DNA of 64,000 nt, from assembly GCF_013035425.1 (NCBI RefSeq), contig NZ_WQHX01000001.1, positions 372,001-436,000 on the forward strand, given 5' to 3'. The notes beneath the pieces were generated by a model. That model worked only from the letters and a program-made list of their open reading frames with translations. It searched no databases and was not told the DNA's origin. The translations under genes were made by a program, and so were the position numbers. Within the stretch, counting starts at the first letter, position 1, and each line of letters starts with the position of its first letter. This document shows, in pieces, positions 37,998 to 48,480 of the stretch. Origin of the DNA: Ruegeria arenilitoris (GTDB lineage: Bacteria > Pseudomonadota > Alphaproteobacteria > Rhodobacterales > Rhodobacteraceae).

Positions 37998-38014
37998 TGA
38001 TCGAAATTCGATCA
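37998..38014. promoter_or_regulatory. Perfect 17-bp palindrome upstream of DMT transporter
   Basis: TGATCGAAATTCGATCA is a perfect 8-1-8 palindrome, 54 bp before the DMT transporter start and about 220 bp before argD. Its size and symmetry fit a dimeric regulator of the MarR, TetR or Lrp type. Confidence 0.55.
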
Positions 38015-38068
38015 GCAAGGTGACATTCCCTCTTGCCATTTTCCACAGGCTAACGCACCGGATACCTC

Positions 38069-38962
38069 ATGTTTGTAACTAAGCCGCAAAACCCACCCTT
38101 AGCAGCTTTGCTGATTCTCGCTGCAAGTGCATTTATTGCGGGAACGACGTTGTTAGCAAAGGCGCTCGGCACTGACGCTCTGGGTCCGGCTTTGCATCCA
38201 TTTCAAATTAGCCACGGGCGTTTTTTGTTTGCGTTTTTCGTAATTGTAACTGCAGTTGCTTTATTGCGGCCAGAATTGCGCCGCCCGCATTGGGGTCTGC
38301 ATATCGGACGAACGAGTTTTGGTTGGGTAGGGATTACCTTGATGTTCGCATCGGTCGCATTCATCCCAATCGCGGACGCCACCGCAATTTCATTTCTGAA
38401 CCCGATTTTCGCTATGGTTCTCGCCATTCCGTTGCTCAAAGAAGGTGTCGGCCCTTGGCGATGGCTGGCAGCCGCCGTCGCGCTTTCCGGCGCACTAATT
38501 CTGCTGCGACCAACACCTGACAGTTTTCAGCCAGCCGCTCTGCTGGCTCTGGCAGCAGCTGCTGTTATCGGAATGGAATTAATTTTCATCAAAAAGCTTT
38601 CGGGGCGCGAAATTCCGATCCAGATATTGTTTATTAACAACGCGATGGGGCTGACAATCGCCACGGTCGCGGTGAGTTTCGTATTTCAGATGCCGACAAC
38701 TGCACAATGGATTGCGTTGGCGGGAATTGGATTCTTGATGGCTTGCGCTCAGGCTTGTTTCGTCAACGGGATGGCGCGGGCGGATGCATCTTTTGTAGCA
38801 CCTATCAGCTATGCGACTCTGATTTTTGCAGCTTGTTATGATTTCACAGTCTTCGGTGTGATTCCCGACCCGGTTACTCTGGTTGGGTCCGCCATCATCA
38901 TGACAGGAGCTTTCATACTCGTCTGGCGCGAGGCAAGATTGCGTCAGGCCTTGAGCCGGTAA
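38069..38962 (+). CDS. EamA/DMT family transporter
   Basis: This 297-residue protein has ten hydrophobic segments in two EamA repeats, the drug/metabolite transporter fold, with the conserved FLNPIFAMVLAIPLLKE segment in the first repeat and a matching one in the second. Members export amino acids and other metabolites. Its partner argD is divergent, so export of an arginine-related compound is possible but unproven. The 3' end overlaps the convergent ABC permease gene by 19 bp. Confidence 0.92.
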   Translation: MFVTKPQNPPLAALLILAASAFIAGTTLLAKALGTDALGPALHPFQISHGRFLFAFFVIVTAVALLRPELRRPHWGLHIGRTSFGWVGITLMFASVAFIPIADATAISFLNPIFAMVLAIPLLKEGVGPWRWLAAAVALSGALILLRPTPDSFQPAALLALAAAAVIGMELIFIKKLSGREIPIQILFINNAMGLTIATVAVSFVFQMPTTAQWIALAGIGFLMACAQACFVNGMARADASFVAPISYATLIFAACYDFTVFGVIPDPVTLVGSAIIMTGAFILVWREARLRQALSR

Positions 38963-39747
38963 CCAGTGCGAAGCATCTGCCAGGTGATTCCACACACCAA
39001 AAACGTTGCAAAAATGCAGATAGCGGTTCCCAGGTATGGTGAACTGTCAGACACGCCGATCATTCCATATCGAAGCCCGTCGATCAGATAAAACACAGGA
39101 TTCACGTGGCTAATTCTGTTCAAAACGGGTGGTAGAGCCTGTACCGAATAGAACGTCCCAGACAGGAAAGCCAATGGAGTTACAATGAAATTGGTTATGG
39201 CCGCCATCTGGTCGAACTTGTTCGCGAATATTCCGGCAAAAAGCCCAAGCGCTCCCATGAAAGCGCCGCCAAGGATAACAAATACAAAGGAAAAAAGCGG
39301 GTTCTGAGGGACAAGGCCCAAAACGACAGCCAAGGCGACCGCAACGATAAGGGCGATCATAACACCACGTGAAATGGCTCCGGCCAGATATCCCAAAAGA
39401 ATCTCGAGCGGCGATAGGGGTGGCATCAACGTGTCGACGATATTGCCCTGCACCTTGGCAATGACCATCGACGACGAAGTGTTTGCGAAAGCGTTCTGGA
39501 TCACCGTCATCATCATTATTCCCGGTGCCAGAAAAATAAGAAAGGGCACTCCCATCACATCGGGCCTACCGGGACCTATAGCTATTGTGAAGATGAGCAG
39601 AAACAAACCAGCAGTAACCAATGGCGCCAGAAGCGTCTGGGTCCAAACCACGAGAAATCGCAGGGTTTCCCGTTTAGCTAGCGTGGAAAGCCCCATCCAG
39701 TTAACTCTACCAAAACTGCGCGGAGTTTGTTTTGCAGGAATCTGCAT
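38944..39747 (-). CDS. ABC-2 type transporter permease
   Basis: This 267-residue protein has six hydrophobic segments and the ABC-2 permease pattern (FLAPGIMMMTVIQNAF, then the late PLAFLSGTFYSVQALP). Members export drugs, lipids or polysaccharides. No ATPase gene adjoins it in this window: the next gene upstream is gcrA, in the opposite direction. The ATPase must lie elsewhere. Its 3' end overlaps the DMT transporter gene by 19 bp. Confidence 0.9.
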   Translation of the reverse strand: MQIPAKQTPRSFGRVNWMGLSTLAKRETLRFLVVWTQTLLAPLVTAGLFLLIFTIAIGPGRPDVMGVPFLIFLAPGIMMMTVIQNAFANTSSSMVIAKVQGNIVDTLMPPLSPLEILLGYLAGAISRGVMIALIVAVALAVVLGLVPQNPLFSFVFVILGGAFMGALGLFAGIFANKFDQMAAITNFIVTPLAFLSGTFYSVQALPPVLNRISHVNPVFYLIDGLRYGMIGVSDSSPYLGTAICIFATFLVCGITWQMLRTGYRLKA

Positions 39748-39875
39748 TATCCGGCCCCAAAGTGATTCGAAGACTGCTTGTAACTCGGGACGCAGTGTTT
39801 ACAATAGGTGGCTGATACGAATTCCGAAGGCGGCCCGAATCCGGGGCCGCTTTCCCGCTTTTTGAAAGGCAACCC

Positions 39876-40451
39876 ATGTCCTGGACTGACGAGCGCGTAG
39901 AACAGCTCAAAAAAATGTGGGGCGAAGGCCAGTCGGCTAGCCAGATCGCCAAGGAACTGGGCGGTGTCACCCGCAACGCCGTGATCGGTAAGGTGCACCG
40001 TCTGGGCCTGTCGAACCGTGCAACAGGCGCATCGCCGGCTAAATCCGAAACCAAGGAAAAACCAGCCCCAGCGCCTAAAGCAGAGGCTAAGCCAAAGCCC
40101 GCACCCAAGACCGAACCGGCACGTCCCTCTCCTTCCCCTGCGGCTGAAGCTAAACCCGCCGTTCCAGCCCGTCGTCAGATTATCCCGGCCGGTCAACCGT
40201 TACCGCCACAACCTTCGGCTAACGAGATCAGCCCAGAAGCATTGGCCAAGGTCAACGAAGTGGAAAAGAAGGCGAAGAAACTCTCGCTGATGGAACTGAC
40301 AGAAAAGACCTGCAAGTGGCCAGTCGGCGACCCTGCGACCGAAGACTTCTGGTTTTGTGGCCTGCCAGTCGAGGCCGGCAAGCCATATTGCGAAGCACAT
40401 GTAGGCGTTGCGTTCCAACCAATGAGTTCACGCCGCGACCGCCGGAGGTAG
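39876..40451 (+). CDS. gcrA: GcrA family cell cycle regulator
   Basis: This 191-residue protein has the N-terminal GcrA DNA-binding domain (SWTDERVEQLKKMWGEGQSA, then NAVIGKVHRLGLSNR), a long Pro/Ala/Lys linker (about residues 50-110), and the C-terminal domain with three cysteines (CKWPVGDP, FCGLP, YCEAH) that contacts sigma-70. It activates cell-cycle genes at methylated GANTC sites in alphaproteobacteria. The promoter region is shared with the divergent ABC permease. Confidence 0.95.
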   Translation: MSWTDERVEQLKKMWGEGQSASQIAKELGGVTRNAVIGKVHRLGLSNRATGASPAKSETKEKPAPAPKAEAKPKPAPKTEPARPSPSPAAEAKPAVPARRQIIPAGQPLPPQPSANEISPEALAKVNEVEKKAKKLSLMELTEKTCKWPVGDPATEDFWFCGLPVEAGKPYCEAHVGVAFQPMSSRRDRRR

Positions 40452-40646
40452 GGGCTGGCGCCTGAGAAGCCATCAACAACCAAGGAACTAACCGGGCGGA
40501 ACACTATGGCTGCTTATTCGGCAAGAGGCGAATTGGCGTCAGGGCGAATGCCCAGTTCATGTATTCTCTAATTTGGGGAAACGCTACTCTTTTAGGGAAA
40601 GCTTTTTAGGCAAAATCAAGTTGAGCCAAGGTATTTTTCGATCAAT

Positions 40647-41723
40647 CTACTGCGCGGGATGTGATGGTAAATCCGGGATAGGTACCCATTTGGGCAGTTC
40701 GTCGGGTGAAACCGAGACGTGCAAGCGTTCAGACTGATCCCTTCCCACTTTCCGGTGCTTGCGAAGTAGGAATATCTTTCCCCAGCCCCTCCAGGTTCCC
40801 ACGGATGGCGCGGCAGGGTCTGTTGGGAAACGGTCTCGCCAACCGTCGGGCAGTGGCAGTCCATGCAGTTCGGTCTTATCCAGCATCCATATAAGTGAGA
40901 TGTTGCTCAGCGGACGGGCCTCCTCAAAACCGTTCAACTGACCGCCTACATCTCCATGAGTTCCCCGAAACCAAACCTGTTCAACGTGGCCCTTAAAGTC
41001 TGGGGTACATTGCCACAACACCGGTTCAAAAACTTCTCGAGTCTCGTCCAAAGCGATGGCGTGATATCCGTGACGCGTTGCCGGGCCAAGCTGGTGGTTG
41101 TGGAACGAGTGGCGTTCTTCGGCCCAGCGCCAAAGCAATGGCAGGCGCAAACCAAGCGCCTTGACCGTATCCCAGACGCCAACCATTTCGATAGAGATAT
41201 TCTCATGGCAGAAAGCTTTGCTAAAAGTTGCCGCAGCTTCGCCATTGGAGTTGCATTCATAGTGACGATAGGCCTGCAGGATATTTCGTTCCGTCGCGTG
41301 CTCCGCCTTCAGCAAGCCAATCATATCAATTACACCCGCCAAACTGCGCACACCGTAAGCACCGCGCGAGTACCCGATGAAGAAAATCTTGTCGCCCGGC
41401 TTGTAGCGAGAGGCAAGATAACCGTAAGCACGCCGAATCTGTCGATTGATACCGCGTCCCATCATCACATCCAGCGAGGATTTCCAGCTTTCCCATTGCA
41501 CGCCTGCCTCGTAGAAAACTGAAACTTTACTGCCCATTTCGCGACACAAACGCAGGGTTTGACCGGCGTGAGTTTCAAAACCCGGGTCCAGGGTCGACAT
41601 CGTACCGTCAAGGATGATGACGTGGCTGACAGGTTCTCGGTGGCGTGTTTCTGCAGAATGCTCAGACCGCAAAGGCCTCCCGAGCCACCCCAGAACCTTT
41701 CTACTTAGCCGCGACAGAACCAT
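40647..41723 (-). CDS. DUF2235 (Tle1-like) alpha/beta hydrolase
   Basis: This 358-residue protein matches the DUF2235 domain of T6SS phospholipase effectors of the Tle1 type. The nucleophile elbow is IGYSRGAYG (Ser119), with Asp in GVWDTVKALG and His in GTHGDVGG completing a triad. It has no signal peptide, no T6SS targeting domain and no immunity-like gene beside it, so a housekeeping lipase or esterase is more likely than a toxin. It overlaps the end of the CoxL-like gene by 23 bp. Confidence 0.88.
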   Translation of the reverse strand: MVLSRLSRKVLGWLGRPLRSEHSAETRHREPVSHVIILDGTMSTLDPGFETHAGQTLRLCREMGSKVSVFYEAGVQWESWKSSLDVMMGRGINRQIRRAYGYLASRYKPGDKIFFIGYSRGAYGVRSLAGVIDMIGLLKAEHATERNILQAYRHYECNSNGEAAATFSKAFCHENISIEMVGVWDTVKALGLRLPLLWRWAEERHSFHNHQLGPATRHGYHAIALDETREVFEPVLWQCTPDFKGHVEQVWFRGTHGDVGGQLNGFEEARPLSNISLIWMLDKTELHGLPLPDGWRDRFPTDPAAPSVGTWRGWGKIFLLRKHRKVGRDQSERLHVSVSPDELPKWVPIPDLPSHPAQ

Positions 41724-43992
41724 CGTTCAGCAATTCCCATACCTTATGAGGAGTGAATGGCATATCCGCTTGCCGCACCCCAAAATCCCAGAGCGCATCT
41801 TGAACCGCGTTCGCCACGGCCGCTAATGCGCCTACGGTCCCCGCTTCGCCACAGCCTTTCATACCCATGGGGTTTGCAGTTGATGGAACGGGCGCCGAGG
41901 TGAACTTAATCATGGGTACGTCAGCGGCGCGGGGCAAGGCGTAGTCCATGAACGAAGCCGTGAGCAGTTGCCCTTGAGCATCATGCACAACATGCTCATT
42001 CAAGGCCTGTCCAATTCCCTGCACAACACCACCGTGGACTTGCCCCTCGGCCAGCAAAGGGTTGATAAGATTTCCAAAATCATCGACTACTATGTACCGC
42101 TCTACCCGAGACTCCCCGGTTTTGGGATCGATCACAACTTCGGCAACATGCGCTCCGTTTGGATAGCTACGCGCCTCCAATCTGGCGCGGGCCTCATGCT
42201 GTAACAGGTCACTTCGCCCGTCAGCCCGAGCCATTTCTGCGGCCTCGATCAGCGTGGGCGTCAGGTTAGAACCAGGCGCGCGAAATGTTTCATGATCGAA
42301 TGTCAAAATGCTTTCCTCAACGCCCATTTTATCCGCAAGATAAGGCGTGAATGCGGCAATCATCGTGTCAATCGTGACCAAAGTAGCATTACTTTGCGTT
42401 GTCACCGAACGGGAACCGCCGGTGCCACCACCCTGCGCCAACCTATCGCTATCGCCCTGCACGACATTGATCCGCTCAGCCGGAATTCCGGTCTGGTCTG
42501 AAAGGAACTGAGCGTAGACCGTTTCATGCCCCTGCCCGTTCGATTGGGTGCCGACATAAAGGTTTACAGTTCCATTTTCGCAAAACTCGACTTTGGCGCC
42601 TTCGTTGGGGTCGCCCAGAATGCTTTCGATGTAATAACATAAACCTTGTCCGCGGATCAGGCCTCGCTGGGCGTCTGCCGCCTTGCGTTGGGCAAAACCT
42701 TCGGACTGAGAGTTCGCGCGCGACAGGACCATGTCAAATTCGCCCACGTCATAAGTCTCACCAGTGGCAGATTCGTAAGGAAATGCATCTGGGCGGATGA
42801 AATTCCTCCGCCTCAACTCCCACGGGTCAATACTCAGTTCACGCGCGGCCCTATCAATAACCCGTTCAAGTACGTAGATCGCTTCGGGCCGACCAGCGCC
42901 ACGATAGGCATCAACTTGAGTCGTATTGGTGTAAAACCCCTCAACTCGCAAATAGGTTGTTTGCACATCATAAACGCCCATTAAAACACGGCTGAAAAGG
43001 TTGGTTTGGATGGCTTGCGCGAAATGACTGTTATATGCGCCCAAGTTGCATCTGGAGTGTACCCGATAAGCAGTGATCTTGTAGTTTTGGTCAAATGCCA
43101 ATTCTGCCAGTGAAGTCAGATCACGACCATGGTGGTCCGACAGAATCGCTTCGGATCGGTCAGACATCCAGTGAACAGTCTGCTTTAGCTGCATGGCGGC
43201 AACCGCGATCAAGAAATACTCGGGATAGGGCATCGCCTTCATGCCAAATCCGCCACCGACATCTGGAGTTGTCACACGGATCGAGTCTGGTTCCAGTTTT
43301 AGCTTATTGGCAAGTTGCGCCTTCATGCCCCAGACACCTTGTCCACCATAGGCAAAATGCAGGCGCTCTTCGAACCAAGTGGCCTGACAGCCACGCGGCT
43401 CGATCGAATTTACGATGACGCGGTTGTCGTGGACGTCCAAGGAAACAGTATATGCGGCACTTTGAAATGCGGCCTCTGTCGCGGCTTCGTCTCCAAGCCC
43501 CCAATCAAACGCACGATTGTCTGGCGCCTCGGGATGCAAGACCTCGCCTCCGGCCGCAACGTCCATCTTCGCCGGAAGATCGTCCGTCTCCATCCAGATT
43601 TGTTCGACCGCGTCTCGTGCCTGTATCGGCGTATCGGCAACGACGACAGCAACCGGCTCGCCAACAAACCGAACACGCCCTTTGGCCAGCATGTGCCGTT
43701 CGGGTGCCGCAGCTTGCGACCCGTCCCGATTGGCCACCGTCGTTGCACTCATTACAGTATCGATACCGGTGGAAACCAAATCTTCCCATGCCATCACCAA
43801 ATGCACACCTTCTGACGCGCGTGCAGCTTCAAGATCTAGCGATGTGATTTTTGCATGTGCGACCGGGCTGCGAAAGAATGCCGCAAACAGAGCATTTTCA
43901 GGAACAGAGTCATCCATATAGGTGCCCTGCCCAGTCAAGAAACGCAGATCTTCGGTACGTTTGACGGGTTGGCTTTTTCCAAACTTTTCCAT
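41701..43992 (-). CDS. CoxL-like molybdopterin-binding subunit (form II)
   Basis: This 763-residue protein is the large subunit of the xanthine dehydrogenase/CO dehydrogenase family. The active-site motif is AYRGAGRPE, the form II (not CO-oxidising form I) signature, with the MCD-ligating GGGFG(M)K region (VGGGFGMK) and the catalytic Glu in GMKGCGEAG. The small (2Fe-2S) and medium (FAD) subunits are not adjacent, so it is an orphan or uses partners elsewhere. It overlaps the DUF2235 gene. The substrate is unknown, likely an aldehyde or N-heterocycle. Confidence 0.93.
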   Translation of the reverse strand: MEKFGKSQPVKRTEDLRFLTGQGTYMDDSVPENALFAAFFRSPVAHAKITSLDLEAARASEGVHLVMAWEDLVSTGIDTVMSATTVANRDGSQAAAPERHMLAKGRVRFVGEPVAVVVADTPIQARDAVEQIWMETDDLPAKMDVAAGGEVLHPEAPDNRAFDWGLGDEAATEAAFQSAAYTVSLDVHDNRVIVNSIEPRGCQATWFEERLHFAYGGQGVWGMKAQLANKLKLEPDSIRVTTPDVGGGFGMKAMPYPEYFLIAVAAMQLKQTVHWMSDRSEAILSDHHGRDLTSLAELAFDQNYKITAYRVHSRCNLGAYNSHFAQAIQTNLFSRVLMGVYDVQTTYLRVEGFYTNTTQVDAYRGAGRPEAIYVLERVIDRAARELSIDPWELRRRNFIRPDAFPYESATGETYDVGEFDMVLSRANSQSEGFAQRKAADAQRGLIRGQGLCYYIESILGDPNEGAKVEFCENGTVNLYVGTQSNGQGHETVYAQFLSDQTGIPAERINVVQGDSDRLAQGGGTGGSRSVTTQSNATLVTIDTMIAAFTPYLADKMGVEESILTFDHETFRAPGSNLTPTLIEAAEMARADGRSDLLQHEARARLEARSYPNGAHVAEVVIDPKTGESRVERYIVVDDFGNLINPLLAEGQVHGGVVQGIGQALNEHVVHDAQGQLLTASFMDYALPRAADVPMIKFTSAPVPSTANPMGMKGCGEAGTVGALAAVANAVQDALWDFGVRQADMPFTPHKVWELLNDGSVAAK

Positions 43993-44167
43993 GGAGCAAT
44001 CCTATGCCTGACTTTTGGCTGCGACCCTAGCGCGTGGTTTTCTCTTGTCCAGCGGCCTACAAAAATTATCGCCAGATAGCCTGATTGCGACACGCTTGTC
44101 TGAATTTGACGTGGCGCTGTACAATCCTTCTCATAGCATGAGCCTAAACCGGTATGTCGGAGGGCCC

Positions 44168-45065
44168 ATGCCTGCTTCTGTTCCACTTTCAAATGGTCAA
44201 TTAACCCATCAAGCGGTCTCAGATTACTGGGAAAACGGCTTCGTTTTTCCAATAACTGTGTTTTCGGAGGCGGAAACCGCGACTTCGTGACGAGCTGGAA
44301 GAAATTGAAGACAGTTGGCGCGAAGCTGACCTTCCGCTGCCATTGAATATGTACAAACGTGTCAACGCCCATGTGGTCATGCCGTCAGTAGCTCGTATAG
44401 CACTTGATCCCCGCGTTTTGGATGTTGTTCAAGGTGTCTTGGGGCCAGATATTCTGCTTTGGTCGGCGGAGTTATTCATCAAAGAACCTCGAACCACCCA
44501 GGTCGTCGGAATGCATCAGGACCTGACCTATTGGGGTATGGGAGAAACGCCAGACCAACTAACCGCGTGGATCGCGCTGTCGCCAGCGACTGTTGAAAGT
44601 GGTTGTATGGATTTCGTCAAAGGCAGCCACAGAAACCCTATCCTTCCCCACAACGACACTTTCTCGGACAACAACTTGCTGTCGCGCGGTCAGGAAGTGG
44701 CCGTGGACGTTGCAGAAGAAGATAAAACTCATATCGAATTGCGACCGGGGCAAATGTCTTTGCACCATGGGCTGACGATTCACGGATCAGGTCCCAACGT
44801 TTCAAACGACCGCAGGATCGGTTTGGCAATCCGGTATTTAAACCCAAACGCGCAACAGAAAATTGCCGACCGCGATTATGCAATGCTGGCAAGAGGCCGC
44901 GATAAAGTAGGGAATTTCATCCAAATTCCGGCACCCACTGAATTGTTTTCTGCCGATGCTCTGAACCTGCATGCACAAATCCGCTTGGATCAAGCCAAAG
45001 CCATGGCGCAAGGCGCGTCAAAAAACCTACAGCTTTACGGATCTGAAGCATCAGCCAAAGCCTGA
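44168..45065 (+). pseudogene. Phytanoyl-CoA dioxygenase family gene with frameshift
   Basis: The first frame starts at the ATG at 44168 (after GGAGG) and runs through YWENGFVFPITVFSEAE, then hits TGA at 44288. The next frame, +1, continues with RDELEEIEDSWREA, then NMYKRVNAHVVM and the dioxygenase core: HQDLTYWG, with Fe ligands His and Asp, and HGLTIHGSGPN. Homology runs smoothly across both frames, so a one-base insertion or two-base loss near 44279 has broken the gene, or the sequence has an error there. It would otherwise be a family member of about 298 residues. The substrate is unknown. Confidence 0.85.
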
Positions 45066-45177
45066 GTTTTTCAAACCCGTAGTTCAAAGCGGGAGGTTGC
45101 GCGCGGCCCCTTCCCCTTTTTGCGTCCATTCGTTATTGCAGGCGCTGACCCAAATTCGTTGACGCAGGACGCACCCG

Positions 45178-48100
45178 ATGGCGATGGAAAAGACATTCAA
45201 TGCGGCCGAGGCCGAGGCCCGGATATACAAGGCTTGGGAACAGGCTGGAGCCTTCAAGGCTGGCGCAAACAAATCACGCGACGAAAGCTTTACCATCATG
45301 ATCCCGCCGCCGAACGTGACAGGCGCGCTGCATGTGGGTCATGCATTCAACAACACATTGCAAGACATACTGGTCCGATGGCACCGCATGCGTGGGTTCG
45401 ATACTTTGTGGCAGCCTGGACAGGACCATGCCGGTATCGCAACACAGATGCAGGTCGAAAAAATGCTTGCCGCTACTCAACAGCCCGGGCGACGCGAGTT
45501 GGGACGTGAGAAATTCCTTGAGAAAGTCTGGGAATGGAAGGGCGAGTACGGCGGCACGATCATAGAACAACTAAAACGCCTCGGTTCCTCGTGCGACTGG
45601 TCGCGCAATGCGTTTACTATGGCGGGGGCGGCGGGTGACCCGCGCACGGGGCATGAGAATTCGGCCAATTTCCACGATGCCGTTATAAAGGTATTCGTCG
45701 ACATGTACGAAAAAGGCCTGATCTATCGCGGCAAGCGCCTCGTCAATTGGGACCCTCATTTTGAAACCGCGATTTCGGATCTTGAGGTTGAAAATATCGA
45801 AGTCGCGGGCCACATGTGGCACTTTAAATATCCACTGGCGGGTGGAGAGACTTATACCTATGTCGAAAAGGACGAGGACGGGAATATCGTGCTGGAGGAA
45901 GAGCGCGACTACATTTCCATCGCCACGACACGCCCCGAAACAATGCTGGGCGACGGCGCTGTAGCGGTTCATCTCAAAGATGAGCGTTACGCTCCAATTA
46001 TTGGAAAACTATGCGAAATTCCGGTTGGCCCAAAGGAACACCGCCGCCAGATTCCCATCATTACCGATGAATATCCGGATCCTGATTTTGGCTCCGGCGC
46101 GGTGAAGATCACGGGCGCGCATGACTTCAACGATAACATGGTCGCCAAGCGCGGCGGTATTCCGATGTACCGCCTGATGGACACCAAAGGCGCGATGCGG
46201 GCCGATGGTGCGCCTTACGCCGAGGAGGCCGATAAGGCGCAGGAATATGCGCGTGGGCGGGACTTCACCGAGAACGAAATCGACGCGATCAACCTGATCC
46301 CCGATCACCTGCGCGGCCTCGACCGGTTCGAGGCGCGTGCGAAGGTGGTCGAAGAGATCACTGCTGACGGTCTGGCCGTGATGACCCGCGCGGATGATCC
46401 GCGCTTGGGATCAACCGCTTTGAAACCTGATCACGAAGGCGCGGACAAGCTGGTTCCGTTGGTCGAAAGCAAACCGATCATGCAGCCCTTCGGCGACCGT
46501 TCGAAAGTAGTCATAGAACCAATGTTCACCGACCAGTGGTTTGTCGACGCCGCCAAGGTCGTTGGCCCCGCGCTCGACGCGGTCATGGACGGCACTGTCA
46601 AAATCATACCCGAGTCCGGCGAAAAAACCTATTACCACTGGCTGGAAAATATCGAACCCTGGTGCATCTCGCGCCAACTTTGGTGGGGGCACCAAATTCC
46701 TGTTTGGTATGGCCTGGACCTGTCGGCGGAAGATTTCATCGATGACGAGAACGACGGCAACCTGGATCTAGTCGAACTGGGTCGTTTGTTAAGCGAAGGC
46801 GGCATGCTGCACCGTGGCAATGTTATGGAATGCGCGCCCAGTTTCGATGCAGTGATTGAAAAGTTCACTGACGACAACGCTGATATTCCCAGTCCGCTAA
46901 GCCACGCCACCGTTATTGAAGTCGCGGACAAGCACGAGGCGATTCATCAATTCGCTGAAAGCCTGGCTCAATACGCAGTTGGGCAAGACCCAACCAAACT
47001 GATTTTCCCGGTTTGGCGCGACCCTGACGTCCTTGACACATGGTTCTCCTCCGGTCTCTGGCCTATCGGCACACTTGGCTGGCCAGAGCAGACGGAGGAA
47101 CTGCAGCGTTACTTCCCGACTGATGTTTTGGTCACTGGGTTCGACATACTGTTCTTCTGGGTTGCCCGGATGATGATGATGCAGTTGGCCGTGGTACACG
47201 AAGTCCCATTCCACACCGTTTACTTGCACCAGCTAGTCCGCGACGAGAAGGGCAAGAAGATGTCCAAAACCACCGGCAACGTCATCGACCCGCTAGAGAT
47301 CGTAGACGAATTCGGCGCCGACGCTCTGCGCTTTACCAATGCATCGATGGCGGCGATTGGCGGCGTGCTGAAACTGTCCCGCGAACGCATCACCGGCTAT
47401 CGCAATTTCGGTACCAAGCTTTGGAATGCCGTCCGTTTTGCCGAGATGAACGAAGTCTTTACCGACGCCGTTCCGCAGCTGGATGTAACCGACCTGAAAC
47501 CTAAGGCAGCCGTAAACCGCTGGATTATCGGTGAAACCGCCCGTGTACGTGAAGAAGTTGACGCAGCGCTGGACAGCTACCGTTTCAACGATGCGGCAAA
47601 TGGACTTTACGCCTTCGTCTGGGGTAAGGTCTGTGACTGGTATGTGGAGCTGTCCAAACCGCTGCTGCAAGGAGACGACACCGCGGCGCAGGCCGAAACT
47701 CGCGCCACCATGCGTTGGGTACTTGATCAGTGCATGGTCCTGCTGCACCCGATCATGCCCTTCATTACCGAAGAGCTTTGGGGCCTGACCGGCAACCGTG
47801 CCAAATTGGTTGTCCACGCTGACTGGCCGACCTATGTCGCCGCCGACCTGATTGACGCTGATGCGGATCAAGAGATGAACTGGGTCATCTCATTGATCGA
47901 AAACACCCGCTCGGCCCGCGCGCAGATGCGGGTACCTGCTGGCCTATACGTGCCGATGCTGGTGACCGAGATCGATGCGAACGGCCAGGTCGCTTGGGAC
48001 CGCAATGAGACGCTGATTAAACGACTGGCGCGGATCGACAGCTTGACTAAGTCGGATGAACTACCCAAAGGCACGATCTCAATCGCAGCACCCGGCGCTT

Positions 48101-48339
48101 CTTTCGGCCTACCGTTGGCGGATATCATCGACATCGGCGCGGAAAAAGAACGTTTAGAGAAAGCAAAGGGCAAGCTTGCCAAAGAACTGGGCGGATTGCG
48201 TGGGCGCCTGAATAATCCCAAATTCGTGGCTTCGGCACCGGAGGAAGTGGTTGAGGAAGCCAAAGCCAACCTCGCGGCCCGTGAAGAAGAAGAGGCGAAG
48301 TTGAACGAGGCGCTTGCGCGTCTGGCCGAAATCGCCTGA
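45178..48339 (+). CDS. valS: Valine--tRNA ligase
   Basis: This 1053-residue class I synthetase has the HIGH-type motif HVGH (His52-His55), the editing domain with [10 protein letters not shown], the KMSKS-type loop [10 protein letters not shown] near residue 690, and a C-terminal coiled-coil arm (about 980-1050). It is longer than enteric ValS because of insertions, as is usual in alphaproteobacteria. It ends in a strong terminator. Confidence 0.98.
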   Translation: MAMEKTFNAAEAEARIYKAWEQAGAFKAGANKSRDESFTIMIPPPNVTGALHVGHAFNNTLQDILVRWHRMRGFDTLWQPGQDHAGIATQMQVEKMLAATQQPGRRELGREKFLEKVWEWKGEYGGTIIEQLKRLGSSCDWSRNAFTMAGAAGDPRTGHENSANFHDAVIKVFVDMYEKGLIYRGKRLVNWDPHFETAISDLEVENIEVAGHMWHFKYPLAGGETYTYVEKDEDGNIVLEEERDYISIATTRPETMLGDGAVAVHLKDERYAPIIGKLCEIPVGPKEHRRQIPIITDEYPDPDFGSGAVKITGAHDFNDNMVAKRGGIPMYRLMDTKGAMRADGAPYAEEADKAQEYARGRDFTENEIDAINLIPDHLRGLDRFEARAKVVEEITADGLAVMTRADDPRLGSTALKPDHEGADKLVPLVESKPIMQPFGDRSKVVIEPMFTDQWFVDAAKVVGPALDAVMDGTVKIIPESGEKTYYHWLENIEPWCISRQLWWGHQIPVWYGLDLSAEDFIDDENDGNLDLVELGRLLSEGGMLHRGNVMECAPSFDAVIEKFTDDNADIPSPLSHATVIEVADKHEAIHQFAESLAQYAVGQDPTKLIFPVWRDPDVLDTWFSSGLWPIGTLGWPEQTEELQRYFPTDVLVTGFDILFFWVARMMMMQLAVVHEVPFHTVYLHQLVRDEKGKKMSKTTGNVIDPLEIVDEFGADALRFTNASMAAIGGVLKLSRERITGYRNFGTKLWNAVRFAEMNEVFTDAVPQLDVTDLKPKAAVNRWIIGETARVREEVDAALDSYRFNDAANGLYAFVWGKVCDWYVELSKPLLQGDDTAAQAETRATMRWVLDQCMVLLHPIMPFITEELWGLTGNRAKLVVHADWPTYVAADLIDADADQEMNWVISLIENTRSARAQMRVPAGLYVPMLVTEIDANGQVAWDRNETLIKRLARIDSLTKSDELPKGTISIAAPGASFGLPLADIIDIGAEKERLEKAKGKLAKELGGLRGRLNNPKFVASAPEEVVEEAKANLAAREEEEAKLNEALARLAEIA

Positions 48340-48372
48340 TATTTTGTATTCGTAGTTCAGAAATCTATACAA

Positions 48373-48400
48373 CCCCGCCGGACAAGCTTCGGCGGGGCTT
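48373..48400 (+). terminator. Rho-independent terminator after valS
   Basis: An 8-bp perfect stem (CCCCGCCG / CGGCGGGG) with a nine-base loop is followed by CTTTCATTT. It lies 34 bp past the valS stop. Confidence 0.85.
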
Positions 48401-48480
48401 TCATTTCAACCAATCATTTACCCCTGTTCACCCCTGCTTGCGATTGATAGCACAAGCCAGTGACAACTCCCGAGGTCAAG

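Noticed and set aside
40647..41723. Type VI secretion lipase effector
   Set aside because: The DUF2235 domain fits Tle1, but there is no VgrG, PAAR, adaptor or immunity gene nearby, so only the hydrolase call is kept.
41701..43992. Aerobic CO dehydrogenase
   Set aside because: The active-site motif is AYRGAGR (form II) rather than AYxCSFR, and the small and medium subunit genes are missing.
47293..47871. 192-codon minus-strand frame inside valS
   Set aside because: It is the mirror of the valS reading frame and has no recognisable motif.
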